A DNA stretch of 64,000 bases from Candidatus Hinthialibacter antarcticus (GTDB lineage Bacteria; Hinthialibacterota; Hinthialibacteria; Hinthialibacterales; Hinthialibacteraceae): contig JAVCCE010000066.1 in NCBI GenBank assembly GCA_030765645.1, forward strand, positions 1 through 64,000, written 5' to 3'. Both the position numbers and the translations under genes were made by a program. The notes under the pieces are model-generated. The model was not told the origin of the DNA. It saw only the letters and a program-made list of their open reading frames with translations, and did no database searches. Shown here piece after piece: positions 34,112-42,439 of the stretch (position 1 is its first letter; each line of letters starts with the position of its first letter).

Positions 34112-34759
34112 TCATCTCGGCGGTTTTTGCGCAAATGCGACCAATAGGGAACCACGGTCAAACAGGCCGAATGTACGCTCTGTTACCTTTGATATTAAAG
34201 TACGCCCTTTTGCGGGTTCCTGTTTCAAGGGCGTCCAAATTTCATCGCCCAGGCTGGGAGCAATGATTCCTCCCACATCAAAACCCGCTCGTTCTAAATA
34301 TTGATGAAGCGATGCTTTGCTGAATTGGTTCACCGGACAATCATCCTCCGGGCGGGAAGGGAAGCCGGAACCGTTCCACACTTCCGCAATCAGATAGCCC
34401 GTGCTGTGAATCGCGTCGAATAAAATCCGCAACGATTCGCCTAGTTTTTTTTCGCCGCCAAGCGCGCCGCGAATGCGCACAAGGTCATACGAATTCGCCG
34501 GAAGCCCCACTTCATCTAAGCGGCCTTGCAACGTGAGGACATTTTTATTCATCCAATCATTGGTATACGACTCATCGTCTTCCACGCCGAGACATTCCCA
34601 CCCGTGATTTTGAAAATACTCGAGATACGCGCCATCGCCGGAACCAATTTCCAACAAACGTCCCGTTGCGCCCAATCCGGTCAAACGGGCGATCTCTGCG
34701 TGTTGGCTTTTGGCGGCGCGTTCTGCGTCAGTCCAATGGTAGAAGGCTGGTTTATACAT
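34112..34759 (-). CDS. Class I SAM-dependent methyltransferase
   Basis: This 215-residue protein has motif I LLEIGSGDGAYL and an acidic segment (CLGVEDDE) that should bind the ribose of SAM. A later LPANSYDLVRIRGALG resembles motif IV. It fits the Methyltransf_11/23 type acting on small molecules, lipids or glycan precursors. No signal peptide is present. It is upstream of the TIGR01777 epimerase and separated from the GT2 operon by 44 bases. The substrate is unknown. Confidence 0.85.
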   Translation of the reverse strand: MYKPAFYHWTDAERAAKSQHAEIARLTGLGATGRLLEIGSGDGAYLEYFQNHGWECLGVEDDESYTNDWMNKNVLTLQGRLDEVGLPANSYDLVRIRGALGGEKKLGESLRILFDAIHSTGYLIAEVWNGSGFPSRPEDDCPVNQFSKASLHQYLERAGFDVGGIIAPSLGDEIWTPLKQEPAKGRTLISKVTERTFGLFDRGSLLVAFAQKPPR

Positions 34760-34803
34760 AGGCGCCTTTAATTTAGGTTAAAGCGTTGAATGATTATACT
34801 GTA

Positions 34804-35730
34804 TCAAAAAAAGCGGCGGCGCAAAAAACCTAGCGACCATAAATAAGGCGCTTTGGGTAATTGCGTTGAATAAGCGAAAAAAAGCGGCAGCGCCTGGCGG
34901 TGAAAGTCGCATCGCCAAAACCAATTCCATTCAGCCGGTAAAAATGTTCGGACAAAATAGGAAACGCCAAAATTTTTCAAGATCAGGCGAATGCGTCCAC
35001 GATGGTATTTATAAAAATATTTGAGGCTTTGTTTTTTTGTGCCGAATGTTTCGTAATGATAAACAACCGACGCCGGGACATAATGTGAGCGGTAGCCCAA
35101 TTTGTGGGCGCACATACAAACGTCCAAGTCTTCGAAGTAGAGCGGAAACCCCTCATCCAAACCATTCAAGCGTTGCAACAATTCCGTTCGCAACGCCATC
35201 GAGGCGCCAGTAATATAGGTGACGTCTTTCGGTTGGTCATGTTGCCCTTCATCCAATTCACCGTAGCCGCGATGGTGAGTCAGCCCGTTCGGCTCAAATT
35301 CTCCACCAGCGAATTGAACGGTTTTTCCATCGAAAAAAAGCAATTTCGACCCGGTAATTCCAATTGTTGGATCATCAAGCAGCGGCTGGACTAACGCACC
35401 CAGCCAACCCGGCTGGACGATGGTATCAATGTTAAGCAAAACAATGATCTCGCCGCGCGCCAATGCGATGCCCTGGTTGCAACCTTTAGGGAAGCCGTAA
35501 TTCTCATCATTTTTTATGATCGTAATGCGGTCTTGGTAATCATAGGCGGTCAAAAGAGAACCATCGCTTGAGGCGTTGTCCACCAACAAAATTTCTTTGG
35601 GGCCATACGAATCTTTCAATACGGATTCAATGCAATCGACGATGAATTGCCGTCCGTTGTAATTGAGAACCACAACCGAAACCAGTGGCAAATCAGGCTT
35701 GTTTGAGTAAGTGTTGGAAATAATAGACAT
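34804..35730 (-). CDS. Family 2 glycosyltransferase (rhamnosyltransferase-like)
   Basis: This GT-A enzyme of about 308 residues has VSVVVLNYNGRQFIVDCIES, the nucleotide-binding ILLVDNASSDGS and a DxD-like VLLNIDTIV. An acceptor-side FEDLDVCMCAHKLGYR (ED motif) is also present. The last 60 residues are basic and hydrophobic, probably membrane-associated. ATG at 35730 is chosen, four bases after the preceding stop. A TTG start 30 bases upstream lies inside the previous gene and lacks a ribosome site. It is the last gene of the trxB-mla-radA run and likely modifies surface glycans. Confidence 0.87.
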   Translation of the reverse strand: MSIISNTYSNKPDLPLVSVVVLNYNGRQFIVDCIESVLKDSYGPKEILLVDNASSDGSLLTAYDYQDRITIIKNDENYGFPKGCNQGIALARGEIIVLLNIDTIVQPGWLGALVQPLLDDPTIGITGSKLLFFDGKTVQFAGGEFEPNGLTHHRGYGELDEGQHDQPKDVTYITGASMALRTELLQRLNGLDEGFPLYFEDLDVCMCAHKLGYRSHYVPASVVYHYETFGTKKQSLKYFYKYHRGRIRLILKNFGVSYFVRTFLPAEWNWFWRCDFHRQALPLFFAYSTQLPKAPYLWSLGFLRRRFF

Positions 35731-35734
35731 AAAC

Positions 35735-36805
35735 TCAGGTGGAGGGGTTCTTGTATTCAAGTTCTATCGGTTTGGTAAAAATCAAGCGGCCTGCTGAAGT
35801 TTGTAAAACCGAAGAAACATTTACATGTACATTCTGGCCGATTAATTTTTTGCCGTTCTCAACAACGATCATGGTTCCGTCATCCAGATAGCCGACGCCT
35901 TGGCTTGGCTCTTTTCCATCTTTTAAAACTTGAACTTGCAAATCGTCGCCCGGCATAACCACTGTTTTTAGAGATTGCGCCAGGAGGTTGATATTTAGCA
36001 CGCCTAGGTTTTCGATCTCGGCTACTTTGCTCAGATTGAAATCAAGGGTCAAAAGTGTGCCTTCATATTTTTTGGTCAGCGCGATGAGTTTTTTGTCGAC
36101 CTCTTGAAAATTAGGAAAATCTTCTTCCAAGACTTCAATACTGCCGTCTGCCGCGTTGAGTATTCGTTTTGAAATATCCAGCCCGCGGCGCCCTTTGCTA
36201 CGCTTATTATGGTCGCTCGAATCGGCCAGGGTTTGCAATTCATTTAAGACAAATCCCGGGATTACTAAATGTCCTTCAAGAAATCCGGCGTCTAGTAGTT
36301 CGGCGATTCGCCCGTCAATCAAAATGCTGGTGTCGATCATTTTGCTTCCATACAAGCGGTCTTCACTGCGCGCCAGCAATTTCGTCGCCGTGAAGTCAAA
36401 GCGATTGGCGTAACGCAAACCAGTGGTTACGCCGAAATACCCCAAGAACAGGTGCAGCACAAGACGAGTAAGATCGCGGGGAATAACGCCCAAACCGCTC
36501 GGCAGCGCCGCTTGAATCAACAAGGAAGCGGCGAGACCGCATGAAAGCCCAAGTAAGCCGAAGAACAGAGATTGCGGATAAAAATAGCGCACCTGGCTTT
36601 CGAGAATCACAAAGATCGTCGCAAACGAAAACCCAACCAGACAATAAACCCATAAGTCATTCTTGACGATAAAGGGGTTAATCGCCAACGCGAACGTGTA
36701 AATGATGTAGGTGAAGATAAAAACAAAAACGACCCGGACGCATACCAAAAATGGCGTGTCGCCGCTTTTCTCATTGGTGCTTTTGGGATTCTTGATATAA
36801 GTCAT
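35735..36805 (-). CDS. Integral membrane PIN-TRAM protein (YacL-like)
   Basis: This 356-residue protein has four membrane helices (about 20-135). A PIN nuclease-like domain (about 150-270) follows, with MIDTSILIDGRI, EVDKKLIALTKKY and TLDFNLSKVAEI. A C-terminal TRAM beta domain (about 285-345) has PSQGVGYLDDGTMIVVENG. PIN acids such as Asp in IDTS and TLDFN are retained, so RNase activity is plausible. YacL-type proteins often sit beside RadA/DisA and IspD, which matches the ATGA overlap with radA here. The physiological target is unknown. Confidence 0.92.
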   Translation of the reverse strand: MTYIKNPKSTNEKSGDTPFLVCVRVVFVFIFTYIIYTFALAINPFIVKNDLWVYCLVGFSFATIFVILESQVRYFYPQSLFFGLLGLSCGLAASLLIQAALPSGLGVIPRDLTRLVLHLFLGYFGVTTGLRYANRFDFTATKLLARSEDRLYGSKMIDTSILIDGRIAELLDAGFLEGHLVIPGFVLNELQTLADSSDHNKRSKGRRGLDISKRILNAADGSIEVLEEDFPNFQEVDKKLIALTKKYEGTLLTLDFNLSKVAEIENLGVLNINLLAQSLKTVVMPGDDLQVQVLKDGKEPSQGVGYLDDGTMIVVENGKKLIGQNVHVNVSSVLQTSAGRLIFTKPIELEYKNPST

Positions 36806-38190
36806 GATTGAAAAAATATGGTTTTCACTTCTTCTACCGTTTTAACCCGGTGACATCCATCCAATGAAACGCCTTGCCGCAGCATATCTTTTGCATTGAG
36901 TTCTGGCAACGCGCCGCCAGTGTAGCCTAATTGTCTCGCCTCGCGCAAGCGATGTTCCGCGCCCGGGGCGGGGCGAACTTCACCCGTGAGGCCGATCTCT
37001 CCAAACACAATGGTGTGTGGAGGGACGGGGGTTTCAAAATAACTGGAAAGTATCGCGGCGGCAATCCCCAAGTCGCCTGCGGGTTCTTTCAAATCAACGC
37101 CGCCTGTTACATTCACAAATATATCACGGTTTCCCAATTGAATCGACAAGCGTTTTTCCAACACCGCCAAAATCATTGCCAGACGGTTATTGTCTACGCC
37201 CGATGAAGCGCGGCGGGGAAACCCATGTCCATGAAACGGCGCCGCCAGAGCCTGCACTTCAATCAACAGCGGGCGGGCGCCTTCCATGATGGCGGTGACT
37301 GCTGTGCCCGCAGCGCGTTCGCCCGCAGGGCCGCAAAACACTGACGCGGGGTTCGCGACCTGGTGCAGCCCCGTCCCCGCCATTTCAAACACGCCGACTT
37401 CATGCGCTGCGCCAAAACGGTTTTTTACGCCTCGCAAAAGACGGTATAACTGATGCACGTCGCCTTCAAAATACAACACGACGTCAACCAGGTGTTCCAA
37501 CACGCGCGGCCCGGCGATTTGTCCTTCTTTGGTGACATGACCCACCAGGATGATCGGCGTATCGGTCTCTTTTGCCAGTCGAATCAAAAGCGACGCGCAG
37601 TCGCGCACTTGCGCAACGCTGCCCGGCGAGGACGATAGTTCCGCCCAAGAGGTCGTCTGAATCGAATCAACAATAGCGAGAAAGGGTTTAATCTCTCGTA
37701 TCGACTCGATCATCGCCTCAACGCGAGTCTCAGGTTTAATCAAAAGTTCTGGCGCTTTGGCGCCCAAGCGATCAGCGCGCAGTTTGATTTGCGCGGGCGA
37801 TTCTTCTCCGCTGATATAAAGCACCCGACCATATTGGTTGCTGATTTGTTCGGCGATTTGCAGCAGTAGCGTCGATTTGCCGATGCCAGGTTCACCGCCG
37901 AGCAGCATGGTGGCGCCGGGTAATACGCCGCCGCCCAAAACGCGATCAACTTCTGAAAATCCGGTGGTGATGCGCTGGCTTTGCTCGGTCGAAATTTCGG
38001 ATAACGCGAGTGGTTTTTGATTGTTGGCTTGAATATTCAGCGTTTGTTCGCGCGCATCCGGTTGATGCGCGGTTTCTTCGACGGCGGTGTTCCATTCGCC
38101 GCAGGCGGGGCAACGCCCAAACCATTTTGATTGGGAATGCCCGCACTCTTGGCAGGCATGAATAGATTTTGATTTCGATTGCGCCATCAT
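36802..38190 (-). CDS. radA: DNA repair protein RadA (Sms)
   Basis: This 462-residue RadA has an N-terminal C4 zinc finger (CQECGHSQSKWFGRCPACGEWNT), a RecA-like ATPase with Walker A GGEPGIGKSTL, and the RadA-specific KNRFG loop (GVKNRFGAAHEVG). A C-terminal Lon-protease-like ring domain has AGDLGIAAAILSS and FGEIGLTGEVRP. It promotes branch migration in recombination. Its start is MMAQSK at 38190, close behind mlaD (4 bases). The downstream PIN-TRAM gene overlaps by four bases. Confidence 0.96.
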   Translation of the reverse strand: MMAQSKSKSIHACQECGHSQSKWFGRCPACGEWNTAVEETAHQPDAREQTLNIQANNQKPLALSEISTEQSQRITTGFSEVDRVLGGGVLPGATMLLGGEPGIGKSTLLLQIAEQISNQYGRVLYISGEESPAQIKLRADRLGAKAPELLIKPETRVEAMIESIREIKPFLAIVDSIQTTSWAELSSSPGSVAQVRDCASLLIRLAKETDTPIILVGHVTKEGQIAGPRVLEHLVDVVLYFEGDVHQLYRLLRGVKNRFGAAHEVGVFEMAGTGLHQVANPASVFCGPAGERAAGTAVTAIMEGARPLLIEVQALAAPFHGHGFPRRASSGVDNNRLAMILAVLEKRLSIQLGNRDIFVNVTGGVDLKEPAGDLGIAAAILSSYFETPVPPHTIVFGEIGLTGEVRPAPGAEHRLREARQLGYTGGALPELNAKDMLRQGVSLDGCHRVKTVEEVKTIFFQS

Positions 38191-38194
38191 CGGC

Positions 38195-39700
38195 CTAGAA
38201 TTGAACTTTCATCCCGAGGTTCGGGTATAACTCATCAGTGATGTCTTGTACGCCGCCTTTGAGATAGAGATTTTCCCAAATCAAATACTCGGCGTAGAGA
38301 TCTAAGCGCGCTTGATCTCCATCGGTAACGCCAACGCCTTCCATACCGAGCAGAAGGCGCTCGAGCGCTTGCCAATTTATGCCGCCCGCCAGTTCCGTCT
38401 CAATTAAACCACCGTAAAACGTGAATGCGCCGTATTGATATCCGGCGAGCACTTCGATGCCTTCATGGGAGCCTAAATTATTCCCGCCGCCGTATACATA
38501 AAATGAATCGGTGAGGTCAAACTGCACCCCCATATCGGCGCGTAAGAAAGAATCGTCTGGATCAAAGCGTCCCTCATCAGGGAAATACAACAGTTCCGCA
38601 TTGAATGAAAAGCGATCTGGTACGGAAGAGATGTTCGACAAAACGCCTGAGACTTCTGTTATGGTTGATTTCGCCGCCTGCGCCATTTCGCGGTCATAGA
38701 TCAAGGTTCCAATCAGCCCGCCTTCGCCTTTGATGTCATCGATCAGAAGGTTCACTTTTTGAGAGGCTTTTTTAGCTTCTTCAGTAAACTCGGTCACATT
38801 GGTGAAGGCCAGATCGAGGTTGTCGCGGTTTGAGTCAATCACGTTCTCCATCTTGGCAATCAACGTATCCGCTCGTTCAATGGCGCCGTTTAATTTGGCT
38901 GAAAATTCACTCAGGTTTTTTGTGATAGCCGGTAAATCATCTTTTAAGGGAGCGCGAAGCGAATCGGTAATTTCCGCCGTATGTTTAAACGTCGCTTTGA
39001 AATCGGAGCGCACTTCCTGCGACATACTTCGCATGTCCGAAACAAATAGTTCCGCTGTTGCCATCATGCTGCGTAGATCGTCTGACGCTGCCGCCGCATT
39101 CGCAAGAATCGTTTGTAAGCGCGCTTGTTCGCCGCCAAGTAATTTATTAATATTCGATGAAAAATCTTCCAAATTCTCAATCAATTGGACCATGTTTTTT
39201 TGCATGGTTACATCGCCAAAAATCACGTTCAGCCCTTGTACGGTTTCACGCACTTCTTCGGTCAATTGCACCGCGTTTTCGATGACTTGGTCGATTGCGT
39301 AGGGGCTTTGTCCTTTAATCTTCGCCCCGGGTTCTGCGAGTTCGCCGTTGCCGTACGAAATTTCAATGTATTGCTCGTTACCGACCATCCCCATCGGTTT
39401 AATCGAGGCGATTGAATTGGTCGTAATCAAGGCTTTGGCGTTTAAACTAACCTCAACCACGGTGAAAACTTGCATGGTGGGTTCTTTGATGATCTCGCGC
39501 GCAATGTTGGCGACTTCCCCCACATTGATGCCAGATTGATACACTGGCGAGCGTTCTTCGAGAGTTTGAATTTTATCAAAGTATAAATAATAGGGCTGGC
39601 TTTCGCCTTTATATAAAAACACGCCCATGTTGATCGTGAAAAAAAAGAACACGGCAAACACCGCTAGAACGAACAATCCGAGTTTCGCTTCTTTACTCAT
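38195..39700 (-). CDS. mlaD: MlaD-like MCE protein with C-terminal outer-membrane-barrel-like domain
   Basis: This 501-residue protein has one N-terminal membrane helix (about 7-28) and a single MCE domain (about 35-120, RSPVYQSGINVGEVANI and IKPMGMVGNEQYIEI). A long helical region (about 130-345) follows. The last 140 residues form an amphipathic beta region (YVYGGGNN, VLAGYQYGAFTFYGGL, LYLKGGVQD) ending in terminal Phe. E. coli MlaD is about 183 residues and lacks the last two parts. The layout matches the trans-envelope MlaD of Veillonella, where the barrel sits in the outer membrane. mlaF and mlaE precede it, and mlaA/B/C are absent from the window. Confidence 0.9.
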   Translation of the reverse strand: MSKEAKLGLFVLAVFAVFFFFTINMGVFLYKGESQPYYLYFDKIQTLEERSPVYQSGINVGEVANIAREIIKEPTMQVFTVVEVSLNAKALITTNSIASIKPMGMVGNEQYIEISYGNGELAEPGAKIKGQSPYAIDQVIENAVQLTEEVRETVQGLNVIFGDVTMQKNMVQLIENLEDFSSNINKLLGGEQARLQTILANAAAASDDLRSMMATAELFVSDMRSMSQEVRSDFKATFKHTAEITDSLRAPLKDDLPAITKNLSEFSAKLNGAIERADTLIAKMENVIDSNRDNLDLAFTNVTEFTEEAKKASQKVNLLIDDIKGEGGLIGTLIYDREMAQAAKSTITEVSGVLSNISSVPDRFSFNAELLYFPDEGRFDPDDSFLRADMGVQFDLTDSFYVYGGGNNLGSHEGIEVLAGYQYGAFTFYGGLIETELAGGINWQALERLLLGMEGVGVTDGDQARLDLYAEYLIWENLYLKGGVQDITDELYPNLGMKVQF

Positions 39701-39720
39701 GTTTGGTTCCCATGCTCCTG

Positions 39721-40488
39721 TTATAGATTTGACAGCGGGCCGTCTGAACGACCATTGATGAACTGGCTAATGATGGGGTGATCGGTTTGCTGCGTTTCCT
39801 CTGCAGTTCCGGTGTAAATGATCTCGCCTTGAAACAGCATTGAAATTTTCGAAGCAATTTTAAATGCGCTGGCCATATCGTGGGTAATCACCACGGAGGT
39901 CAGATTGAGCGATTCCGCCAAGTGGTTAATCAATTCATTGATGGCGTCCGATGTGACCGGATCAAGCCCCGTCGTTGGTTCATCATACAAGAGAATTTTG
40001 GGGTTCTGTATGATTGACCGCGCTAGCCCGACCCGCTTTTTCATTCCGCCGGAAAGTTCAGACGGCATTTTGTCGAGAATGTCGCCCAAACGCACCATTT
40101 TTAATGTCTTTATGACGCGTTCACGAATTTCGTCTTCCGGTTTTTTTTGTTCAAACAGGGTGAAGCCAACATTGTGCAATACATCCAATGAGTCAAACAA
40201 CGCGGCGTATTGAAATAACAATCCAACCTTGTTCCTTAATCCGTTCAACTTGGATTCAGGCGCTTTCGATATTTCTTCGCCGTCAACCAAAACATTTCCT
40301 TTGTCCGGCTGCATCAGGCGGCAGATGTGTTTAATCAAGACGCTCTTGCCTTCGCCGCTGCGTCCCATGATGACGCGGGTTTCTCCCGGCTCGATTTCGA
40401 GACAGGTTTTGTTTAAGATTTGTTTGCCGCCCAGCCGTTTATAAACGTCTTTCAGCTGGATCATATATTGGTTCGTTTGCGTATTCAT
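39721..40488 (-). CDS. mlaF: Mla ABC transporter ATPase MlaF
   Basis: This 255-residue ABC ATPase has Walker A GRSGEGKSVL, a Q-loop (LLFQYAALFDSL, the MlaF-typical form) and signature LSGGMKKRVGLARSI. Walker B is ILLYDEPTTGLDP and the H-loop is VVITHDM. It powers lipid movement through MlaE into or out of the MCE ring. It overlaps mlaE by four bases and lies 20 bases before mlaD, a standard E-F-D order. No MlaB-type STAS gene is adjacent, though MlaF usually binds MlaB. Confidence 0.95.
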   Translation of the reverse strand: MNTQTNQYMIQLKDVYKRLGGKQILNKTCLEIEPGETRVIMGRSGEGKSVLIKHICRLMQPDKGNVLVDGEEISKAPESKLNGLRNKVGLLFQYAALFDSLDVLHNVGFTLFEQKKPEDEIRERVIKTLKMVRLGDILDKMPSELSGGMKKRVGLARSIIQNPKILLYDEPTTGLDPVTSDAINELINHLAESLNLTSVVITHDMASAFKIASKISMLFQGEIIYTGTAEETQQTDHPIISQFINGRSDGPLSNL

Positions 40489-41306
40489 GGAATAATTTGA
40501 ATGATCCAGGATGTCAAGAAAAAGTTTGCGACAAGAATCAAAATCGAAGACGTGACCACAGCGCTGGTGGTCGATTCGCCGACGCCTTGCGCTCCAAAGC
40601 CGGTTTCAAATCCTTTTTGGCACCCAACAATGGCTACGATCATCCCAAAGAAAATGGTTTTGATTAGTCCGCTCAAGTAATCTTCAAACCGCAAGAAACT
40701 CCACATATTGGCGTCATATTGGCCGTAGGGGATATTCAAAACCGTGATTCCAACGATGTATCCCCCGCCGATGCCGACGCCAATCGCCAGCACCGCCAGA
40801 GCAGGGAACATGATGGTGGCGGCGATAAAACGCGGGACGACGAGGTAATCAACCGGGTCCGTACCGAGCGTCTTCATCGCGTCAATTTGTTCGGTGACTT
40901 TCATGGTGCCGATTTCCGCTGCGATGCCGGCGGCCACGCGGCCTGCGAGTACCACCGAAGTCAACACCGGGCCGATCTCACGGGCGAAACTGATGGCGGA
41001 GATGCCGCTGGCGTAGACCTTCATGCCGAGCGGTTTGAGTTGCATCCCGGTTTGCAATACCAGCACCATGCCCGTAAACGCAGAGGTCAGCAGCGCAATC
41101 GGGATCGACATAATGCCGATCTGGATCATCTGGTCGACCGTGAGACGAATACGAAACGGAGGCCGAAACGTCAACTGAATCGTTCGGACGAATAAATAAA
41201 ACATACGCCCGGCGGCTTCAAACGTATCAACCGTTTGGCGGCCAATGCGACTTAAAAACGTATCTGCCTGTTGTTCAAGAGTACAGTCAAGCGATTTTTT
41301 ATTCAT
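40485..41306 (-). CDS. mlaE: Mla ABC transporter permease MlaE
   Basis: This 273-residue MlaE/YrbE permease has about five membrane helices. It has the family motif QMIQIGIMSIPIALLTSAFTGMVLVLQ. EIGPVLTSVVLAGRVAAGIAAEIGTMKVTEQIDAM, the coupling-helix region, is split here only for description. The stop overlaps the mlaF start (ATGA). It begins 15 bases after trxB ends. With MlaF and the long MlaD it should form a complete inner-membrane phospholipid transporter. Confidence 0.95.
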   Translation of the reverse strand: MNKKSLDCTLEQQADTFLSRIGRQTVDTFEAAGRMFYLFVRTIQLTFRPPFRIRLTVDQMIQIGIMSIPIALLTSAFTGMVLVLQTGMQLKPLGMKVYASGISAISFAREIGPVLTSVVLAGRVAAGIAAEIGTMKVTEQIDAMKTLGTDPVDYLVVPRFIAATIMFPALAVLAIGVGIGGGYIVGITVLNIPYGQYDANMWSFLRFEDYLSGLIKTIFFGMIVAIVGCQKGFETGFGAQGVGESTTSAVVTSSILILVANFFLTSWIIQIIP

Positions 41307-41321
41307 AAACGTATCGTTTTT

Positions 41322-42284
41322 TTAGTTAGCCGCTGTTGTTTTTTTGTGAGCAATCTTAAATTCATCAACGTGCTTGGTTGCCGCAATCGCAGCCGTCACG
41401 CCGTCGCCTGCGGAACTCGCCAATTGCCGCGCCGCTTCGGTACGGCAATCACCGCAAGCGTATATGCCCGTCATTGACGTTTTCATCCAGAGGTCAACGT
41501 CGATCAAATTGTGCTCATCCATTTTTAGCATGTCTTTGACCAGCGTTGTATTGGGAACGTGACCGACAAAAATGAAAACGCCCTGCGTTTCAAAATCGCT
41601 GGTTTCGTCTGTTTTCAGGTTGCGAAGTTTAACGGATTTCACCACGCCTTCGCTGACAATTTCTTCAACGGCGGAATCCCAAATGAAGTCAATTTTATCA
41701 TTATCAAAGGCGCGTTCTTGCAATACTTTGGTTGCGCGCAATTCATCTCGACGGTGAATAATCGTCACGGACGACGCATAGCGGGTAAGGAACAAGCCTT
41801 CTTCCACCGCCGCATCGCCGCCGCCGACGACCACCACTTTTTTCTCACGGAAAAAAGCGCCGTCGCAAGTCGCGCAATACGAGACGCCGGTTCCGACGTT
41901 TTTCTCTTCGCCAGGGACGCCCAGCTTACGTGGGTCGGCGCCCATTGCGCAAATGACGGTGATTGCGGTCAAATCATGGCGTCCGTCCATAACAACTGTG
42001 AAGGTTTCATCATCATTTTTACGAATTTCCGTCACGGTACCGTTCTTAATGACGGCGCCGAATTTTTCTGCTTGTTTTTGGAAGCGGTCTGACAAACCGG
42101 GGCCGGTTTCAGGCTCAGGGAAGCCTGGATAATTTTCGACGGCTTCCGTCGTCGCGATTTGACCGCCTGTCGGGCCTTTTTCAATGACTAAAGTAGAAAG
42201 GTTTCCTCGTGACGTGTACAACGCCGCCGCCATACCGGCTGGTCCGGCGCCAACAATAATCGTATCCCACTTTGTTTGGTCCAT
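41322..42284 (-). CDS. trxB: Thioredoxin reductase
   Basis: This 320-residue flavoenzyme has FAD motif IIVGAGPAGMAAALYTSR, redox-active CATC in SYCATCDGAFF and NADPH motif VVVGGGDAAVEEGLFL. The C-terminal FAD motif is GIYACGDCRTEAARQLASSAGDG. It reduces thioredoxin with NADPH. It heads the minus-strand run trxB-mlaEFD-radA-PIN/TRAM-GT2. A pair of catalytic cysteines and normal length show a functional enzyme. The promoter should lie in the 155-base gap to the divergent gene at 42440. Confidence 0.95.
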   Translation of the reverse strand: MDQTKWDTIIVGAGPAGMAAALYTSRGNLSTLVIEKGPTGGQIATTEAVENYPGFPEPETGPGLSDRFQKQAEKFGAVIKNGTVTEIRKNDDETFTVVMDGRHDLTAITVICAMGADPRKLGVPGEEKNVGTGVSYCATCDGAFFREKKVVVVGGGDAAVEEGLFLTRYASSVTIIHRRDELRATKVLQERAFDNDKIDFIWDSAVEEIVSEGVVKSVKLRNLKTDETSDFETQGVFIFVGHVPNTTLVKDMLKMDEHNLIDVDLWMKTSMTGIYACGDCRTEAARQLASSAGDGVTAAIAATKHVDEFKIAHKKTTAAN

Positions 42285-42392
42285 CTTCTATGGTTCCTTT
42301 ATTTATAAATTAGTTAATTGCATATTTATTGTATCTCATTGTAACGATCAAACCGAGAAGTGGCTACGGCCCAAAGTTGCAAGTGACCTGTT

Positions 42393-42398
42393 TATAAT
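42393..42398 (+). promoter_or_regulatory. Possible -10 element for the 42440 gene
   Basis: A perfect TATAAT lies about 40 bases before the start codon. No -35 match is seen at proper spacing, so the promoter may need an activator. Confidence 0.3.
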
Positions 42399-42439
42399 AT
42401 GTTAAAAGCATGATAGATTGGTTCTAGAAAGAATGCTTT

